Positions 18,219-29,700 are shown, counted from the first letter of the stretch. The stretch is 64,000 nt of DNA from an uncultured Ruminococcus sp. (GCA_902778175.1 CACYWT010000025.1:33801-97800), one strand, 5' to 3'. Translations and numbers: made by a program. The notes: generated from the sequence alone by a model not told the origin.

Positions 18219-18249
18219 AACAAGCGGCGCATTTGCGGCGCTGTTTTTT
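18219..18249 (+). terminator. Intrinsic terminator after prfB
   Basis: AGCGGCGC and GCGGCGCT form an eight-pair stem with one G-G mismatch around an ATTT loop, followed by a run of seven T. Confidence 0.78.
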
Positions 18250-18345
18250 TCCTGATATATGCAAAAAAGCTGATCCTGACGATCATACTATCATAGAAAC
18301 AAAGCTGTGATCCTGATATTTTCTCTGTATATTGTATGCAATATG

Positions 18346-18388
18346 AAAAATCCCCCCGATCCGTCTGTGACAGGATGGGGGGATTTAA
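18346..18388 (-). terminator. Intrinsic terminator of the CBM21 gene
   Basis: On the minus strand AAATCCCCCCATCC pairs with GGATCGGGGGGATTT with a small bulge, followed by further T residues. It ends six bases after the CBM21 gene stop. Confidence 0.88.
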
Positions 18389-18393
18389 CAGTA

Positions 18394-19152
18394 TCAGTGA
18401 TGTATGCTGTAGTTTATATCATAGTTTTTGCCGAAACGGTTAGCCCAGTACTCATTGCCGTTTACCTGATAGCATACAGCATATTCAAAGCCGGAGTAAT
18501 TGTAGTTGTTTGCAATAATGCTGCTGATATCAATTTTGGTTGTCCATGTTTCAGTACCGTTGCTGTTTGTATTGCTGTAGGAGAGAGATGCATCGTTATA
18601 AGTGTTCCAGCCGTCTGTTGTGTATCTTACAAATACGTTCTTGTTGTAAGCGTAGTTCTGAAGAACAACATCGATCTGATAGTTTTCGAGGTCATAGTAA
18701 AAGCCTGAGCGTCTTTTTACTTCAACAGGAGCAGAAACGATCGTTTCTGTACCGTTGTAGTTGCTGCCGTTGTTGTTATCCCAATATGTTGCGCCGTCTG
18801 CAACATACTTGATAGCGTACTGGCAGTTATAGCTTGAAAGGTAAGCCCTCCAGATCTTTGAACCGTCGTTGAGAGTAGTTACATACTCAGCCTCTGTATC
18901 TGCCCAGTCAAGAGAATCCATGTAGAAATAGTGAATATATACTTCCTGGTCATTTGCATTGTCCTTTGTCTGTACGAATATCTCATATGTCTTAGCGCCG
19001 TATTTTTCAAAAGTTACGTCAGAAGAATAAAGGCTTACTTTGTCTGTTGCCGCAACCGATGTTGCAGAGCCTGCAATGCTGAATACACTGAGCATAACAG
19101 CAATAGCTGCGATCATAGATGCTATACTTATCTTTTTTCTTGATTTTGTCAT
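18394..19152 (-). CDS. Secreted protein with two CBM21-like starch-binding modules
   Basis: A 252-residue exported protein: basic start MTKSRKK, hydrophobic core and a cleavage region near SATSVAATDK. The mature part is two tandem carbohydrate-binding modules and nothing else. The second (about 150-252) matches CBM21 closely: VVLQNYAYNKNVFVRYTTDGW, then a WTTKIDIS strand, EYAVCYQVNGNEYWANRFGKNY. The first (about 45-145) has the same plan with YAIKYVADGATYWDNNNGSNY. CBM21 binds starch or glycogen helices through aromatic residues. With no enzyme domain, no membrane anchor and no dockerin, it probably captures starch outside the cell or sits on another partner. It has a promoter and terminator of its own. 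Confidence 0.85.
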   Translation of the reverse strand: MTKSRKKISIASMIAAIAVMLSVFSIAGSATSVAATDKVSLYSSDVTFEKYGAKTYEIFVQTKDNANDQEVYIHYFYMDSLDWADTEAEYVTTLNDGSKIWRAYLSSYNCQYAIKYVADGATYWDNNNGSNYNGTETIVSAPVEVKRRSGFYYDLENYQIDVVLQNYAYNKNVFVRYTTDGWNTYNDASLSYSNTNSNGTETWTTKIDISSIIANNYNYSGFEYAVCYQVNGNEYWANRFGKNYDINYSIHH

Positions 19153-19254
19153 TTTGATTTCTCCTCCGGTTTTTGTTTTATTTTTCTTTACTTACTCAGG
19201 TCAATGCTGCAAACGGATCTGACCGGTGTGATTCGTTTTCCTGAGCGCAAAGTA

Positions 19255-19283
19255 ATACTAACAGATAGCAAACAAAAATGCAA
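19255..19283 (-). promoter_or_regulatory. Promoter of the CBM21 gene
   Basis: On the minus strand TTGCAT (19283-19278), a 17-base spacer and TAGTAT (19260-19255). It leaves a leader of about 95 bases before the start codon; CTCCTCC on the plus strand (19160-19166) is the gene's strong ribosome binding site. Confidence 0.78.
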
Positions 19284-19397
19284 GAGTTTTTTCGTTTTCT
19301 GACTTCGATTCTATTTCTCGGTCGTTTTCAACTAAATAATATTATATTTTTTATGCAATATGCTAATAGTGTTGTTAAAGTGTTTAAAAAATAACGA

Positions 19398-19425
19398 TTG
19401 CGATTGTTTATATAAACTATATAAC
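19398..19425 (+). promoter_or_regulatory. Possible promoter of addB
   Basis: TTGCGA (19398-19403), a 16-base spacer and TATAAC (19420-19425), about 35 bases before the addB start in an AT-rich intergenic region. A weak match. Confidence 0.4.
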
Positions 19426-19460
19426 TTAAAATATTCACATTCTGAAAAAGAGGTGGTCTT

Positions 19461-22400
19461 ATGGTAAAGCTGATAACCGGCAGAAGCGGCAGCGGCAAGA
19501 CGGGAAAGCTTTTTGAGTACATAAGGAGCAATTCCGGACAGGGCAGAGCCGTGCTGATAGTACCTGAGCAAAGCTCATTCTATAACGAAAAAAGAATACT
19601 TGATGAATTGGGCGAAAGAGACGCCGCTGATATTGAAGTGCTGAGTTTCCGCAGACTTTGCAGCAGGATATTTGAAGAATACAAGGGTATTGCGGAAGAA
19701 CGTATTGACGACGGCGTAAAGGCTGTGCTTATGAGCATGGCAATAGAAAACGCGCCTGCCGAGGGCGGCGGACAGGAGCTTTACGGAGCAGAGCCGGGCA
19801 AAAAGCGCAGGATCAGCGATCTTGTTGAACCCATGCTCGTTGCGGTAAACGAATACAAGCTCTGCATGATAACTCCTGAAATGCTGATGCGTACTGCAAA
19901 ATCGGTCGGCGGCGGGGTGCTTGCGGCAAAGCTCAGGGACAGCGCAAGGATATATGCCGCATATAACGCATTGCTCGAAAATACATATGCCGACCCTGAT
20001 GACGATCTTACGAGATTGTATGATATCCTCGGAGAACATGATTATTTTTCCGGTATGAGGGTATATATAGATTCTTTCAGCGGATTCTCGGCTCAGGAGC
20101 TGAAAATAACCGAGCGTATAATGACTCAGTGTAAGGAGCTGTATATTACCGTCTGCTGCGACAGGGAAAGCCTCGGAATAAATGATTCGGTATTCTATGA
20201 GCCTGCCCTGACCTACCGCAGCCTTATCCGCTGCGCTTCCCGTACAGGTGTGAAGTGCATTGTTGAGGAAATGCCTGGAACGGGTCTGCGATTCAGAAGC
20301 GGAAATATCCGCGCAATAGAGGAGAATATTTTTTCCTCCTACCGCGCAGCATTGTCCGGAGCAGGGAGCGTTTCCTCTGACGGGAGCGTTCGTCTGTATG
20401 AGGCGTCGGATATATATGACGAGGTGCGTCATATTGCGGTGTCAATATTCCGTATGGTACGCGACGAGGGCTACCGCTATAACGAAATAGAGATAATCGG
20501 CAGACAGCCGGATCTATATAAAAGCATCATTGCCGGAGAATTTCCGAAATATGATATCCCGTTTTTTATTTCGGATCCGGTTCCGCTTGAACAGAAACCG
20601 CTTATACGGATGATGCTGTCAGTATTCGAGGCTGTTCATTCGGGCTTTGATACCGAGGCGGTGATAAGGCTTGCAAAGACGGGAATGACATCTTTGAAAG
20701 AGGAAGAGGTATTCCGTCTGGAAAATTACTGCTATGTCTGGAATATCCGCGGCAAACGCTGGAGAGAGCCTTTTACCATGTCGCCGGAGGGAATTAGGAC
20801 GAATGACGCGGAGCAAAGCAGGGATACGCAGCTGACTGAGGATATCCGAAAAAGGCTTATTGAGCCGCTGACGGAATTTGAATCCGGCATACGCGGAGCA
20901 AAGACAGGCAGTGAGATATGCGAAAGGCTGTATGCTCTTATGGAGGAATACGGCACGAGGGATAAATTCCGCAGCCTTATACACAGGCTTTCGGAAAGCT
21001 GCTCTGAAACTGCTCTCAGCAGGGAGGCGTCCGTCTGGGATATCGCAATTGATATTCTCGAAAAGCTGCATCATGTAATGACTGACAAGCCTGTTGACAG
21101 CCGCAGCTTTGAATCGCTTCTCAGGCTTTATATCAGGAAAAGACCGATCTCGGATATCCCCGAAACGATAAACAGCGTTTCTGTCGGACAGGCAGGAACT
21201 GTTCGCAGCCGCGCTCCGCGCGCTGTATTCGTGATAGGCGCTGCGGAAGGAGTATTTCCTGCTCAGCCGGGAGCTGTCGGGATTTTCACCGACAGCGAAA
21301 GAAGGATCCTGAGGGAAGGACAGCCCGAGGAGCTTAATCTGCCGCTGTACGACAGCATATACGGCGCTTCGCTCAAAGAGAAAATGAATGTATATACAAC
21401 TCTTTGCGCGCCGTCGGAACGGCTTTATGTCAGCTTTTACCGTCAAAGTCCGTCGGGAGCGCCCTGTGAGCCTTCGGTCATTGTTCATGAGATAAAGAAA
21501 ATTATCCCCGATGTTCCGGTCGATGAGCCGGAGGATATCTCTTCCTATTCTCCGTCTGATGACAGTCTGGTATGTACCGAAAGACAATGCTTTGACGTCT
21601 GCGCGCAGCTCTGGAATACCGACAGCCCCAGAAGCGAAACACTGAAAAGCTATTATCTTTCGTCGGAAAAATACAGCGACAGGGCAAAGGCAATAAAAAG
21701 GGCGTCGCGCAGAGAGGCGTTCAGCCTGAAAAATAAAGAAAATGCGCGTCGTCTGTTCGGCGCGCCGCTGAGATTGTCAAGCACTAAGATAGATAAGTTT
21801 TCCGGGTGCAAATTCTCATATTTCTGCTGTTTCGGACTTGACGCCCAGCCGCTGAGGAAGGCTTCTATGGACAGCGGACTTTACGGCACAGCAATGCACT
21901 ATATCTTTGAGAAACTTCTCAGGGATACGGGAATAGACGAGCTTATCAAAAAAGATGAAACACAGCTTAAAATGCTCATTGCCCAGGCTCTGGACTGCTG
22001 TCTTGATGAGCTTGGTGACAAGGGCGAGCGCAGCAGCCGCTTTAATGCTGTATGCAGGAAGATAAGGCGCAATGCTTTCAGGGTGCTTTTGAGAATGTGC
22101 CGTCAGTTTGAGGGCGACAGCTTCCGTCCCGAGGATTTCGAGCTGCATATCGGCGGCAGGGACGAAGAGAACAATATCCCTGCATATGAGATAATTCTTC
22201 CGACCGGGGACAGAGTCGTTGTCAGCGGCTTTGTTGACAGGGTAGATACCGCGCTGATAGACGGGAAAAAATATATCAGGATAATAGATTATAAAACCGG
22301 ACAGGAGCCGTTTGAACTGGGTAATATCGCAAACGGGATAAAGCTTCAGATGCTGCTGTATCTTTCGGCTATACTTAAAAACGGTACAGATAAATACGGC

Positions 22401-22904
22401 GACGGACAAAAGCTCCTCCCGGCAGGAGTGCTGTATGTTCCTGCGACCTCCAGAAGCACTGCCGGAGCGTCAAGCCTTCCTCAGACAGCTGATATGAAGC
22501 TTGCCGAGCAGGAAAACAATTTCCGCATGAAGGGTTTGCTGATAAAGGACAAGAATGTCCTGTCATATATGGAGCAGGGACCGCAGGGAAAATTCATTCC
22601 TGCCGCTATAAGCAAAAAACCGCCGTATGACCTTAATTCACGCAGCAGCGTTGTCACCGATGAGGAATTTGACGAAATATTCAGATATATTGATATATGC
22701 ATAAAGCGCATGGGTGTGGAGCTTTATTCGGGCAATATCTCGGCGGCTCCGTCAAAGAACGCCTGCAAATACTGTCCCTATGCATCGGTATGCCGCTTTG
22801 AAAAGGGCAGCAGGACGGTAAAGTTTCCGAAATATGATAAAAACGCTGCGCTTGACCATATCAGGGAAGAACTGAGGAAGGAGGAAAACGAAAATGACGG
22901 ATAA
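19461..22904 (+). CDS. addB: ATP-dependent helicase/nuclease subunit B
   Basis: The 1147-residue AddB pairs with AddA to resect double-strand DNA ends for recombination, the Gram-positive counterpart of RecBCD. The N-terminus has a Walker A (LITGRSGSGKTGK) followed by LIVPEQSSFYNEKRIL, typical of AddB. The RecB-type nuclease is near the C-terminus (IRIIDYKTGQE). A 4Fe-4S cluster is indicated by an upstream Cys in FSGCKFSYFC and the terminal C-x2-C-x5-C pattern in CKYCPYASVC. GAGGTGG precedes the ATG. The stop overlaps addA by 11 bases, so the subunits are translationally coupled. Confidence 0.96.
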   Translation: MVKLITGRSGSGKTGKLFEYIRSNSGQGRAVLIVPEQSSFYNEKRILDELGERDAADIEVLSFRRLCSRIFEEYKGIAEERIDDGVKAVLMSMAIENAPAEGGGQELYGAEPGKKRRISDLVEPMLVAVNEYKLCMITPEMLMRTAKSVGGGVLAAKLRDSARIYAAYNALLENTYADPDDDLTRLYDILGEHDYFSGMRVYIDSFSGFSAQELKITERIMTQCKELYITVCCDRESLGINDSVFYEPALTYRSLIRCASRTGVKCIVEEMPGTGLRFRSGNIRAIEENIFSSYRAALSGAGSVSSDGSVRLYEASDIYDEVRHIAVSIFRMVRDEGYRYNEIEIIGRQPDLYKSIIAGEFPKYDIPFFISDPVPLEQKPLIRMMLSVFEAVHSGFDTEAVIRLAKTGMTSLKEEEVFRLENYCYVWNIRGKRWREPFTMSPEGIRTNDAEQSRDTQLTEDIRKRLIEPLTEFESGIRGAKTGSEICERLYALMEEYGTRDKFRSLIHRLSESCSETALSREASVWDIAIDILEKLHHVMTDKPVDSRSFESLLRLYIRKRPISDIPETINSVSVGQAGTVRSRAPRAVFVIGAAEGVFPAQPGAVGIFTDSERRILREGQPEELNLPLYDSIYGASLKEKMNVYTTLCAPSERLYVSFYRQSPSGAPCEPSVIVHEIKKIIPDVPVDEPEDISSYSPSDDSLVCTERQCFDVCAQLWNTDSPRSETLKSYYLSSEKYSDRAKAIKRASRREAFSLKNKENARRLFGAPLRLSSTKIDKFSGCKFSYFCCFGLDAQPLRKASMDSGLYGTAMHYIFEKLLRDTGIDELIKKDETQLKMLIAQALDCCLDELGDKGERSSRFNAVCRKIRRNAFRVLLRMCRQFEGDSFRPEDFELHIGGRDEENNIPAYEIILPTGDRVVVSGFVDRVDTALIDGKKYIRIIDYKTGQEPFELGNIANGIKLQMLLYLSAILKNGTDKYGDGQKLLPAGVLYVPATSRSTAGASSLPQTADMKLAEQENNFRMKGLLIKDKNVLSYMEQGPQGKFIPAAISKKPPYDLNSRSSVVTDEEFDEIFRYIDICIKRMGVELYSGNISAAPSKNACKYCPYASVCRFEKGSRTVKFPKYDKNAALDHIREELRKEENENDG

Positions 22905-25900
22905 GAAAGGCTTTGAACCGACCCCGGCGCAGAAAAACGCCATAAATGCCCAGGGCGGCGGAATAACGGTATCGGCTGCGGCAGGATCGGGAAAGACAAG
23001 GGTATTGGTGCAGAGAGTGATACGTCTTCTTACCGGTGATGATCCGGTGCCGGCGGACAGACTGCTTATTCTTACATTTACCAATACAGCCGCCGCGGAA
23101 ATGAAGAGCCGTATTTCCAAGGCGATCGACGAGCTTATCGTACAATATCCCGAAAACCGTTTTTACCGCCGTCAGCAGCTTCTTCTCGGCAGCGCGGATA
23201 TATGCACAATCGACAGCTTTTGCAGCAAGACAGTCAGAGAAAATTTCTTCCGTCTTGGAGTGAGCAGGGATTTCCGGATAGGAAGCAATTCCGAGCTTCT
23301 CGAAATAAGGCGCAGGGTAATGTCCGATCTTATCGAGGAATATTATACCCTGCCCGACAGATCGGACGAAAATTATGAGCAGAAAAGTCAGCTCAGCGAA
23401 AGCTTTTCCGTACTGAGTATGATAATGACTGATGCAAAGCTTGATACCGATCTGGAAAACGAGCTGCTCAGAGCCTATGACAAATATGTTTCCCATGCAT
23501 TCCCCGATGAATGGATAGACCGCTGCGTTGGAGCCTATGATCCGGAAGGCGGCGGAAAGGAAGCGGGAAAGGCTGTTATGGAGCTTTTGCAGCCGGCAGC
23601 GGAAAAGCTGCGCAGTATTTATGACGATGCTTTGCAGTACCGCGATGAGCTTGAACAGACAAGGATAACAAAGCAGGCGGCAAAAAAACCAAAGGATCAG
23701 GGAAAGAAAAATGCCTATGATACGATCGCAGACGTATATGACAGCTACGGATATTTCCTTGAGGAGATCGAAGACATATTCTCCGAGGGGGAAAGCATTT
23801 CACGCGCCTCCGGGATCATATCGGAATTTGAAAAGATAACCGTGCGCTACGGCGCGTCAAAGGACGAAACGATAAAGACGGCGTCAGCTCTTCTGGGAGA
23901 ATTTGCCGATACCGTTATAAAGGAGCTTGCTCCCTGCGCCTGCTTTACCGATGAAGTTATAGACGACAACAACCGCGCTCTTTTCCCCGTGATGAAATGT
24001 CTGCGCAGTATACTGACGGATTTTTCGGAAAGATTCTTTGAGGCAAAAAGGGAGAAGGGAATACTCGATTTCCATGATCTTGAAAGTCTTGTGCTGAAAC
24101 TGCTTTACGAAAAGACTGACAGCGGCTATGTCATAACGGATTTTGCAAGGGAAACTGCCGCTCAGTATGACGAGATAATGGTTGACGAATATCAGGATAC
24201 AAATGATATTCAGGAAAATATCTTCCGCGCAATATCGAGAAATGAAGAAAATCTTTTCGTTGTCGGAGATATAAAGCAGAGCATATTCCGTTTCCGTGAG
24301 GCTAAACCGGTTCTTTTCAGGAACAGATGCTCGGCTGCTTCGCTGTATGACGAGGCTGAAAGGAAATTTCCTGCACTTATCGTGCTGGATATGAATTTCC
24401 GCAGCCGCAGCGGGATCATTGACAGCGTAAACTATATTTTTTCTTTGCTCATGTCTGAAAAGACAGGAGATATCGAATACGATGAAAACCAGCGGCTTAC
24501 TGCCGGAGCGCAGTATCCTCCGTCGGACAGCGTGAGTACGGAGCTGCATATGGTCGAATTCAGGACAAAAAATACCGCAGACGACGATGATCAGTCAGAC
24601 GAAGAAGATGCCGACAAAACAAGGACTGAAGCCGATTACTGCGCAAGGCTCATCAGGGATATGATAAGCTCGGGAGAACAGGTATATGATCCCGAACAAA
24701 AGCGTATGCGTCATATCAGATACGGCGATATATGCATACTGCTCAGGGCGGTGAAAAACCGCGCCCATGTATATTCTTCATCGCTTGAACGTGCAGGGAT
24801 ATCATCATATACCGATACGGAATTTGATCTGCTGGAGAGATACGAGGTCAGGGCTGCGCTTTCCTATCTGAAAGTGCTTGACAACCCTCTTTCGGATATT
24901 GACCTTACGGCGGCAATGATGTGTCCTGTGTCGGGATTTACTCCGGACGAGCTTGCGCAGATAAAAACCGCGTCCGGAAAAAGCTTCTATAAAAAGCTGA
25001 TATTTCTTTCATCGGATAAGGCGGAGCCTTCGCCGCTTGCGGAAAAGATCAGGAGCTTTATGCAGCAGATGAGGAATTTCCGCAGTCTTGCCGTCACGAT
25101 GCCGACGGACAGGCTTTTGTGGGATTTCTTTGAAAAGACAGCATTTGTATCGGTCATGAGGGCTATGCCGGACGGAGAATTCCGCGCCGAAAATCTCAAA
25201 CGGCTCCTGAATTATATCAGCGAATACGAAAACGGCACAGGCGGAGGACTTACGGGCTTTGTGCGTCATATACGCTATCTTGAAGAAACGGGCAGCGGCA
25301 TCCGCGTTTCCGACAGCGCGCCGATGAATTCCGTGCGCATTATGACTATACACCATTCCAAGGGACTTGAATTTCCGGTCTGTATACTTGCCTCCTCAAA
25401 CAGCCGCGGTCTGGAGGAGCATCCGAGGGTGAATTATCACAGTGAGCTTGGCGTCGGACTGAGGGCTGTTGATACTGAAAAGCTTCTGCAGTTCAATACA
25501 GTACAGTATACCGCAATAAAAATGCTTTCCGCTGCCGAGGAAAAAAGCGAGCTTTTGCGTCTTTTGTATGTCGCCCTTACAAGACCGAAGGAGAAACTGA
25601 TTGTTCTTTCAACCGTTACGGTAAAGGAAGATCCCGATCCGTCAAAGCCGGACGATTACCGCAAATATCTGAACGATCTTGCGCGGCGCATAAGATTTGA
25701 TCCTGAAAGCGGCAGTCTTTCACCGTCGTGCGTACTTTCGTGCAGGACGTTTTCGGACTGGATATTCACCTGCGCTTTGCTAAGCGGAGAACTTCATGAG
25801 CTGAGGAGAGATGCAGGCATAATCAGCGACAGTGACGGAAGCTTTCCCGGCGGGGAGGTCGATCTGCCGGTACTTTGTACGGGAAGTCCGTGGAAATATG

Positions 25901-26664
25901 TTCATGTAACGGACAGTGAAACTGTATATGCGAAGAACGGAAAGGATCATGCGGAAGATAATGACGGTACTTTGCTTTCGCTGATGAAAAAGAGATTCTC
26001 GGAGAAAAGGAGAGATTACACTACAGTCATTCCGTCAAAGGTATCCGCATCTGCTCTGGCGCACAGGGGGAAGGTGACGGATTTCACAGCGGTTTCCGTC
26101 CCTTCGTTTGCAAGGAAGGACAGGATCTCACCGACCCGGCGCGGAACGGCGACCCACAATTTCCTGCAGTATGCTGATCTCGGAAGGCTTTATGAGGAGA
26201 TCAGCTCGACCGGAGATTTTTCGGGGGAGAGAAACAGGGTAGTGACCGGGCAGCTTATGACGGAAGAGCAGACAGGACTTATCGAACGCAGCAGCATAAC
26301 CCGGTTCGTAAAAAGCGCATTATTCGGGCGTATGCTGAAAGCGGATAAGGTATACAGGGAATACCGCTTTACGGTAAATATACCTGCGGCTCTGGCGTCG
26401 CCGGGAATTATTCCAGAGGGTGAAGATGACGGCGGAGCTACTTCCGTACTTCAGGGCGCGATAGACTGCATCATAGAGGAAAATAACGGGCTTGTCATTG
26501 TTGATTACAAGACGGACAGGGTAAAGTCGGCGGAGATCCTTGCGGAAACATACGGAACCCAGCTCAGGTTATACCGCGAGGCGGCGCAGAAGCTTTTCGG
26601 AAAACCGGTCAAGGAGTGTGTGATATACTCACTGCACTGCGGAGAAGAAGCCATTATCCATTAA
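22894..26664 (+). CDS. addA: ATP-dependent helicase/nuclease subunit A
   Basis: The 1256-residue AddA is the UvrD-family helicase and second nuclease of the AddAB recombination complex. Helicase motif I (VSAAAGSGKTRVLVQR) follows the Q motif TPAQKNAINAQ. Motif II is IMVDEYQDTN, motif III VGDIKQSIFRFREA, and later motifs include IMTIHHSKGLEFPVC and LLYVALTRPKEKLIVL. The C-terminal RecB-type nuclease motif is LVIVDYKTDRV. It starts inside addB. A bidirectional terminator follows the stop. Confidence 0.97.
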   Translation: MTDKKGFEPTPAQKNAINAQGGGITVSAAAGSGKTRVLVQRVIRLLTGDDPVPADRLLILTFTNTAAAEMKSRISKAIDELIVQYPENRFYRRQQLLLGSADICTIDSFCSKTVRENFFRLGVSRDFRIGSNSELLEIRRRVMSDLIEEYYTLPDRSDENYEQKSQLSESFSVLSMIMTDAKLDTDLENELLRAYDKYVSHAFPDEWIDRCVGAYDPEGGGKEAGKAVMELLQPAAEKLRSIYDDALQYRDELEQTRITKQAAKKPKDQGKKNAYDTIADVYDSYGYFLEEIEDIFSEGESISRASGIISEFEKITVRYGASKDETIKTASALLGEFADTVIKELAPCACFTDEVIDDNNRALFPVMKCLRSILTDFSERFFEAKREKGILDFHDLESLVLKLLYEKTDSGYVITDFARETAAQYDEIMVDEYQDTNDIQENIFRAISRNEENLFVVGDIKQSIFRFREAKPVLFRNRCSAASLYDEAERKFPALIVLDMNFRSRSGIIDSVNYIFSLLMSEKTGDIEYDENQRLTAGAQYPPSDSVSTELHMVEFRTKNTADDDDQSDEEDADKTRTEADYCARLIRDMISSGEQVYDPEQKRMRHIRYGDICILLRAVKNRAHVYSSSLERAGISSYTDTEFDLLERYEVRAALSYLKVLDNPLSDIDLTAAMMCPVSGFTPDELAQIKTASGKSFYKKLIFLSSDKAEPSPLAEKIRSFMQQMRNFRSLAVTMPTDRLLWDFFEKTAFVSVMRAMPDGEFRAENLKRLLNYISEYENGTGGGLTGFVRHIRYLEETGSGIRVSDSAPMNSVRIMTIHHSKGLEFPVCILASSNSRGLEEHPRVNYHSELGVGLRAVDTEKLLQFNTVQYTAIKMLSAAEEKSELLRLLYVALTRPKEKLIVLSTVTVKEDPDPSKPDDYRKYLNDLARRIRFDPESGSLSPSCVLSCRTFSDWIFTCALLSGELHELRRDAGIISDSDGSFPGGEVDLPVLCTGSPWKYVHVTDSETVYAKNGKDHAEDNDGTLLSLMKKRFSEKRRDYTTVIPSKVSASALAHRGKVTDFTAVSVPSFARKDRISPTRRGTATHNFLQYADLGRLYEEISSTGDFSGERNRVVTGQLMTEEQTGLIERSSITRFVKSALFGRMLKADKVYREYRFTVNIPAALASPGIIPEGEDDGGATSVLQGAIDCIIEENNGLVIVDYKTDRVKSAEILAETYGTQLRLYREAAQKLFGKPVKECVIYSLHCGEEAIIH

Positions 26665-26673
26665 TGTACCCAA

Positions 26674-26712
26674 TAAAAAAAGCAGCGGACTCAGATCCGC
26701 TGCCTTTTTATT
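26674..26712. terminator. Bidirectional terminator between addA and the HD-GYP gene
   Basis: GCAGCGGA (26682-26689) pairs perfectly with TCCGCTGC (26696-26703). It is flanked by a T run on the right and an A run on the left, so it can end both converging transcripts. Confidence 0.93.
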
Positions 26713-26717
26713 TTCGG

Positions 26718-29700
26718 TCAATATTTGTTTCCGTCGTTCAGTCTTTTGGTATTCATTATGTTTCTGTCAAATACCAGATCTTCTGAAATATTGTGCTTTG
26801 CATAATAGAGCGATTTCATTGCGGTCGAATACAGCTCCTCATATGACCGTCCGCCCGACGGGTACATACTTACTCCGAGCTTTCCGAATACGCTTATTTC
26901 TCCGTCGGCTGTGTCGAATTTGCGGCGCATGATGGAGCATATTGCCTCCGCCTTTTCGGTGATCTTGTCAATATTGCTCATGCCCTTGACGAAGATCACA
27001 AACTGCGCTCCGCTTATTCTTCCGATGATATCCGAATCGCGGAACAGCTCGCGCACATTGTCGGCTGTTTCTTTGAGAATGGCATTGGCGAAGGATTTTC
27101 CGAGGGCTTCCTCTACAGAATCAAAATTGCATATTTCCGCAACTATCAGAGCGTGGATACCTGCGGCTCCGTCGTCATAGAGATAATTCTTGATCTTGTT
27201 TTCAGTCGCTGTGCGGTTGTAAAGATTTGTGATATAATCGGTCCTGTCGCGTCTTGCGTCGGTATTTTCGCTGTCCTCGTTTTCGCCGGAAACATCAGCG
27301 CATACAGCCATGATCTTTACGGGAACGCCTGCCGCATTGCGTACAGCGACAAAATGGACGCGGTTCCAGATATGTTCATCTGTTATCATATTGTATATCC
27401 TGACAAGACATTCGGAATCCGCTCCCTCGGAACGCGCAAAATTCATCTTCTCAAGGAATCTCTTGATATCGTCGGGATGAACCATCGGATTGCTGCGGAT
27501 ATTTTTGATGAAGTCGTAGGTTTCGGGATTGTAGCCGTAAAGCTTTTCAAATGATCCGGAGAATTTAACGCTGTCAAGTCTTGGCGACCACTCGAATATG
27601 AAGGATTTCGTCTGTTCGAGGATCTCGTCATAAAGCCTGTCGTTGAGGACAAGGGAGCTTTTTTCATGACCGAGAACGGGAATATCGGTCCTTGCGCCCT
27701 CTTTTCTGGCGATCTCACGGAATGTAAATTCATCGCAGAGATCGGTGCTGTGTATGCCGAATACGATATCCGTCTTCATTCTGAGCTGACGGATAATATC
27801 CTCGTCGGCATTCATCGGCATATAGTTCTTTGCTCCCAGTTCAGTGAAGCAGTCTATGAGGTATACAAGAATATCTATGGGGATTATTCCGCTGCTGATC
27901 TCGTCAAGGAAATCATTCGCAAAGGTTATGCGGTCAAACATACGGTTCGTAAAGCATTTTGTATTGATGCTGTCAAGTCCGACATTGTATACGCCGATCT
28001 CAAAGCCCTTGCCCTTGAGATAATCGGTAAATTCTGTTATCTGTCGCATATCCATATCGCGGAGCATATCATGTGTGATATCAATACAGATATTGCTGCA
28101 TTTTACGGGATAGCGGACAAGGATCTCGTCTATTGCCCTCATAATGACATTGCAGTCTTTGCCCTTGAATATGGTGACTATCGAGATATCCGGGAGCTCC
28201 AGCCCGTCTTTTTCCATATTATGTATTACCGAAAATACCCTGTGCAGGCTGTCAAGGCTGAATGCGGTGATATTGCTGTTACGGGACATTGCGGTATACA
28301 TTTCGTCAAAATTGAATTCCTTGCCGAAATGTTCGGAGCTTTCGATGACCTCGTAGGATACGACCTTTTCCGCTGCCGAATCGAGAACGGGAGCAAAATA
28401 GCTTCCGTATCTGATAAGATCCTTTCTCGGATCGGCAAGCTCGTTTTTGACGCTGCTGATCTCCCAGCTTGTGCGCATATTGCTGTTGTAGAAAAGATAC
28501 ATATCCTTTCCGTTGATCTTGGCGATATCCACAGCCTTTGATGAATTGAAGAAAAGCTCGTCAAAGGTCTTGCCGTTGGCAGGATATGCAGTTACGCCTA
28601 TGCAGGCGGAAATTTCGGGATAGGTTCTTCCGTTGAATGAATATATCTTATGCAGGCTGCGGAATACCTTGTCCACAATAGCGAGGTTTTCATCGCGGTC
28701 GGGGCTGTCCTTGAGGAATACGATGAAATTATCGTCCTCAACGCGCCCGATGATATTGTTGTCGGTAAACTGACTTCTGAGTATATTTGCAATATCTTTA
28801 AGTATTTCATTGCCGAAACGGTAGCCTGTCTGACGGTTGATAGTGCGGAAGCCGTCTATATCAATGAGTATGAGCAAATGCTTTCCGTTTTTGCCGGCAT
28901 GGGAGAGATAGTCGTCTGTTTCTATGCGCAGACCGCTGAAATTGAGCAGTCCGGTCATTGAATCCCTGTTGGTAACGGTTTCGTCGCTGTTCATTGCGTT
29001 TCCGCCGTAAACGAGTCTTTGTATGCTTATGAATATACTTGTGATATCGTCGTCCTCACATACGGGGACGATCGTACAGCGGACGGGAGAATATGCGCTT
29101 CCGTCGAGCTTCAGGGGACATTCGAGAACTACCTTTTCATTGTCCTTGAGGATCTCGCTGTAAAGATTCTCCAATCTCATTGTACGGGCTGTTTTGCTTT
29201 GATAATCGTCGGGGCTTAATCCGGCAAAGAGAGTGACCGCCTCGTTATAGTTTTTGGGAACATATCCGAAAATATCTTTGAACGAGCCTTTTCTTTCTTC
29301 TGCAAGATCCTTTTTCAGATCAAATTCAAATACGAAATCGGACACACGGTTGAGTATCTCGTTATCTCTTCTGCGGGTTTCGCGCATTTCGGTTTTTTGC
29401 TGTTCTATGGTACGGATCAGATCGCTCCTGTCCATTTTGCGGTAGAGATCCTGCGTGGTATCCTGCTCATCTTCGGATAGCTTATGATCGCTGCCTTTTT
29501 CGACGGAGCTGTCCGCATGATTGACGTCGGCATATTCAAGCGCAAGCTTTTTGAATTCGGGAAGGACTTCGCTGAAACAGTCCATCATTTCATCGGAGAA
29601 TTTGCCGCAGGCGCCTGTCCTTATCATCTGCACAGCCTGTTCATGGGAGAAAGCCGCCTTATAGGGACGTTCGCTCGTCAGCGCGTCATAACAGTCTGCG

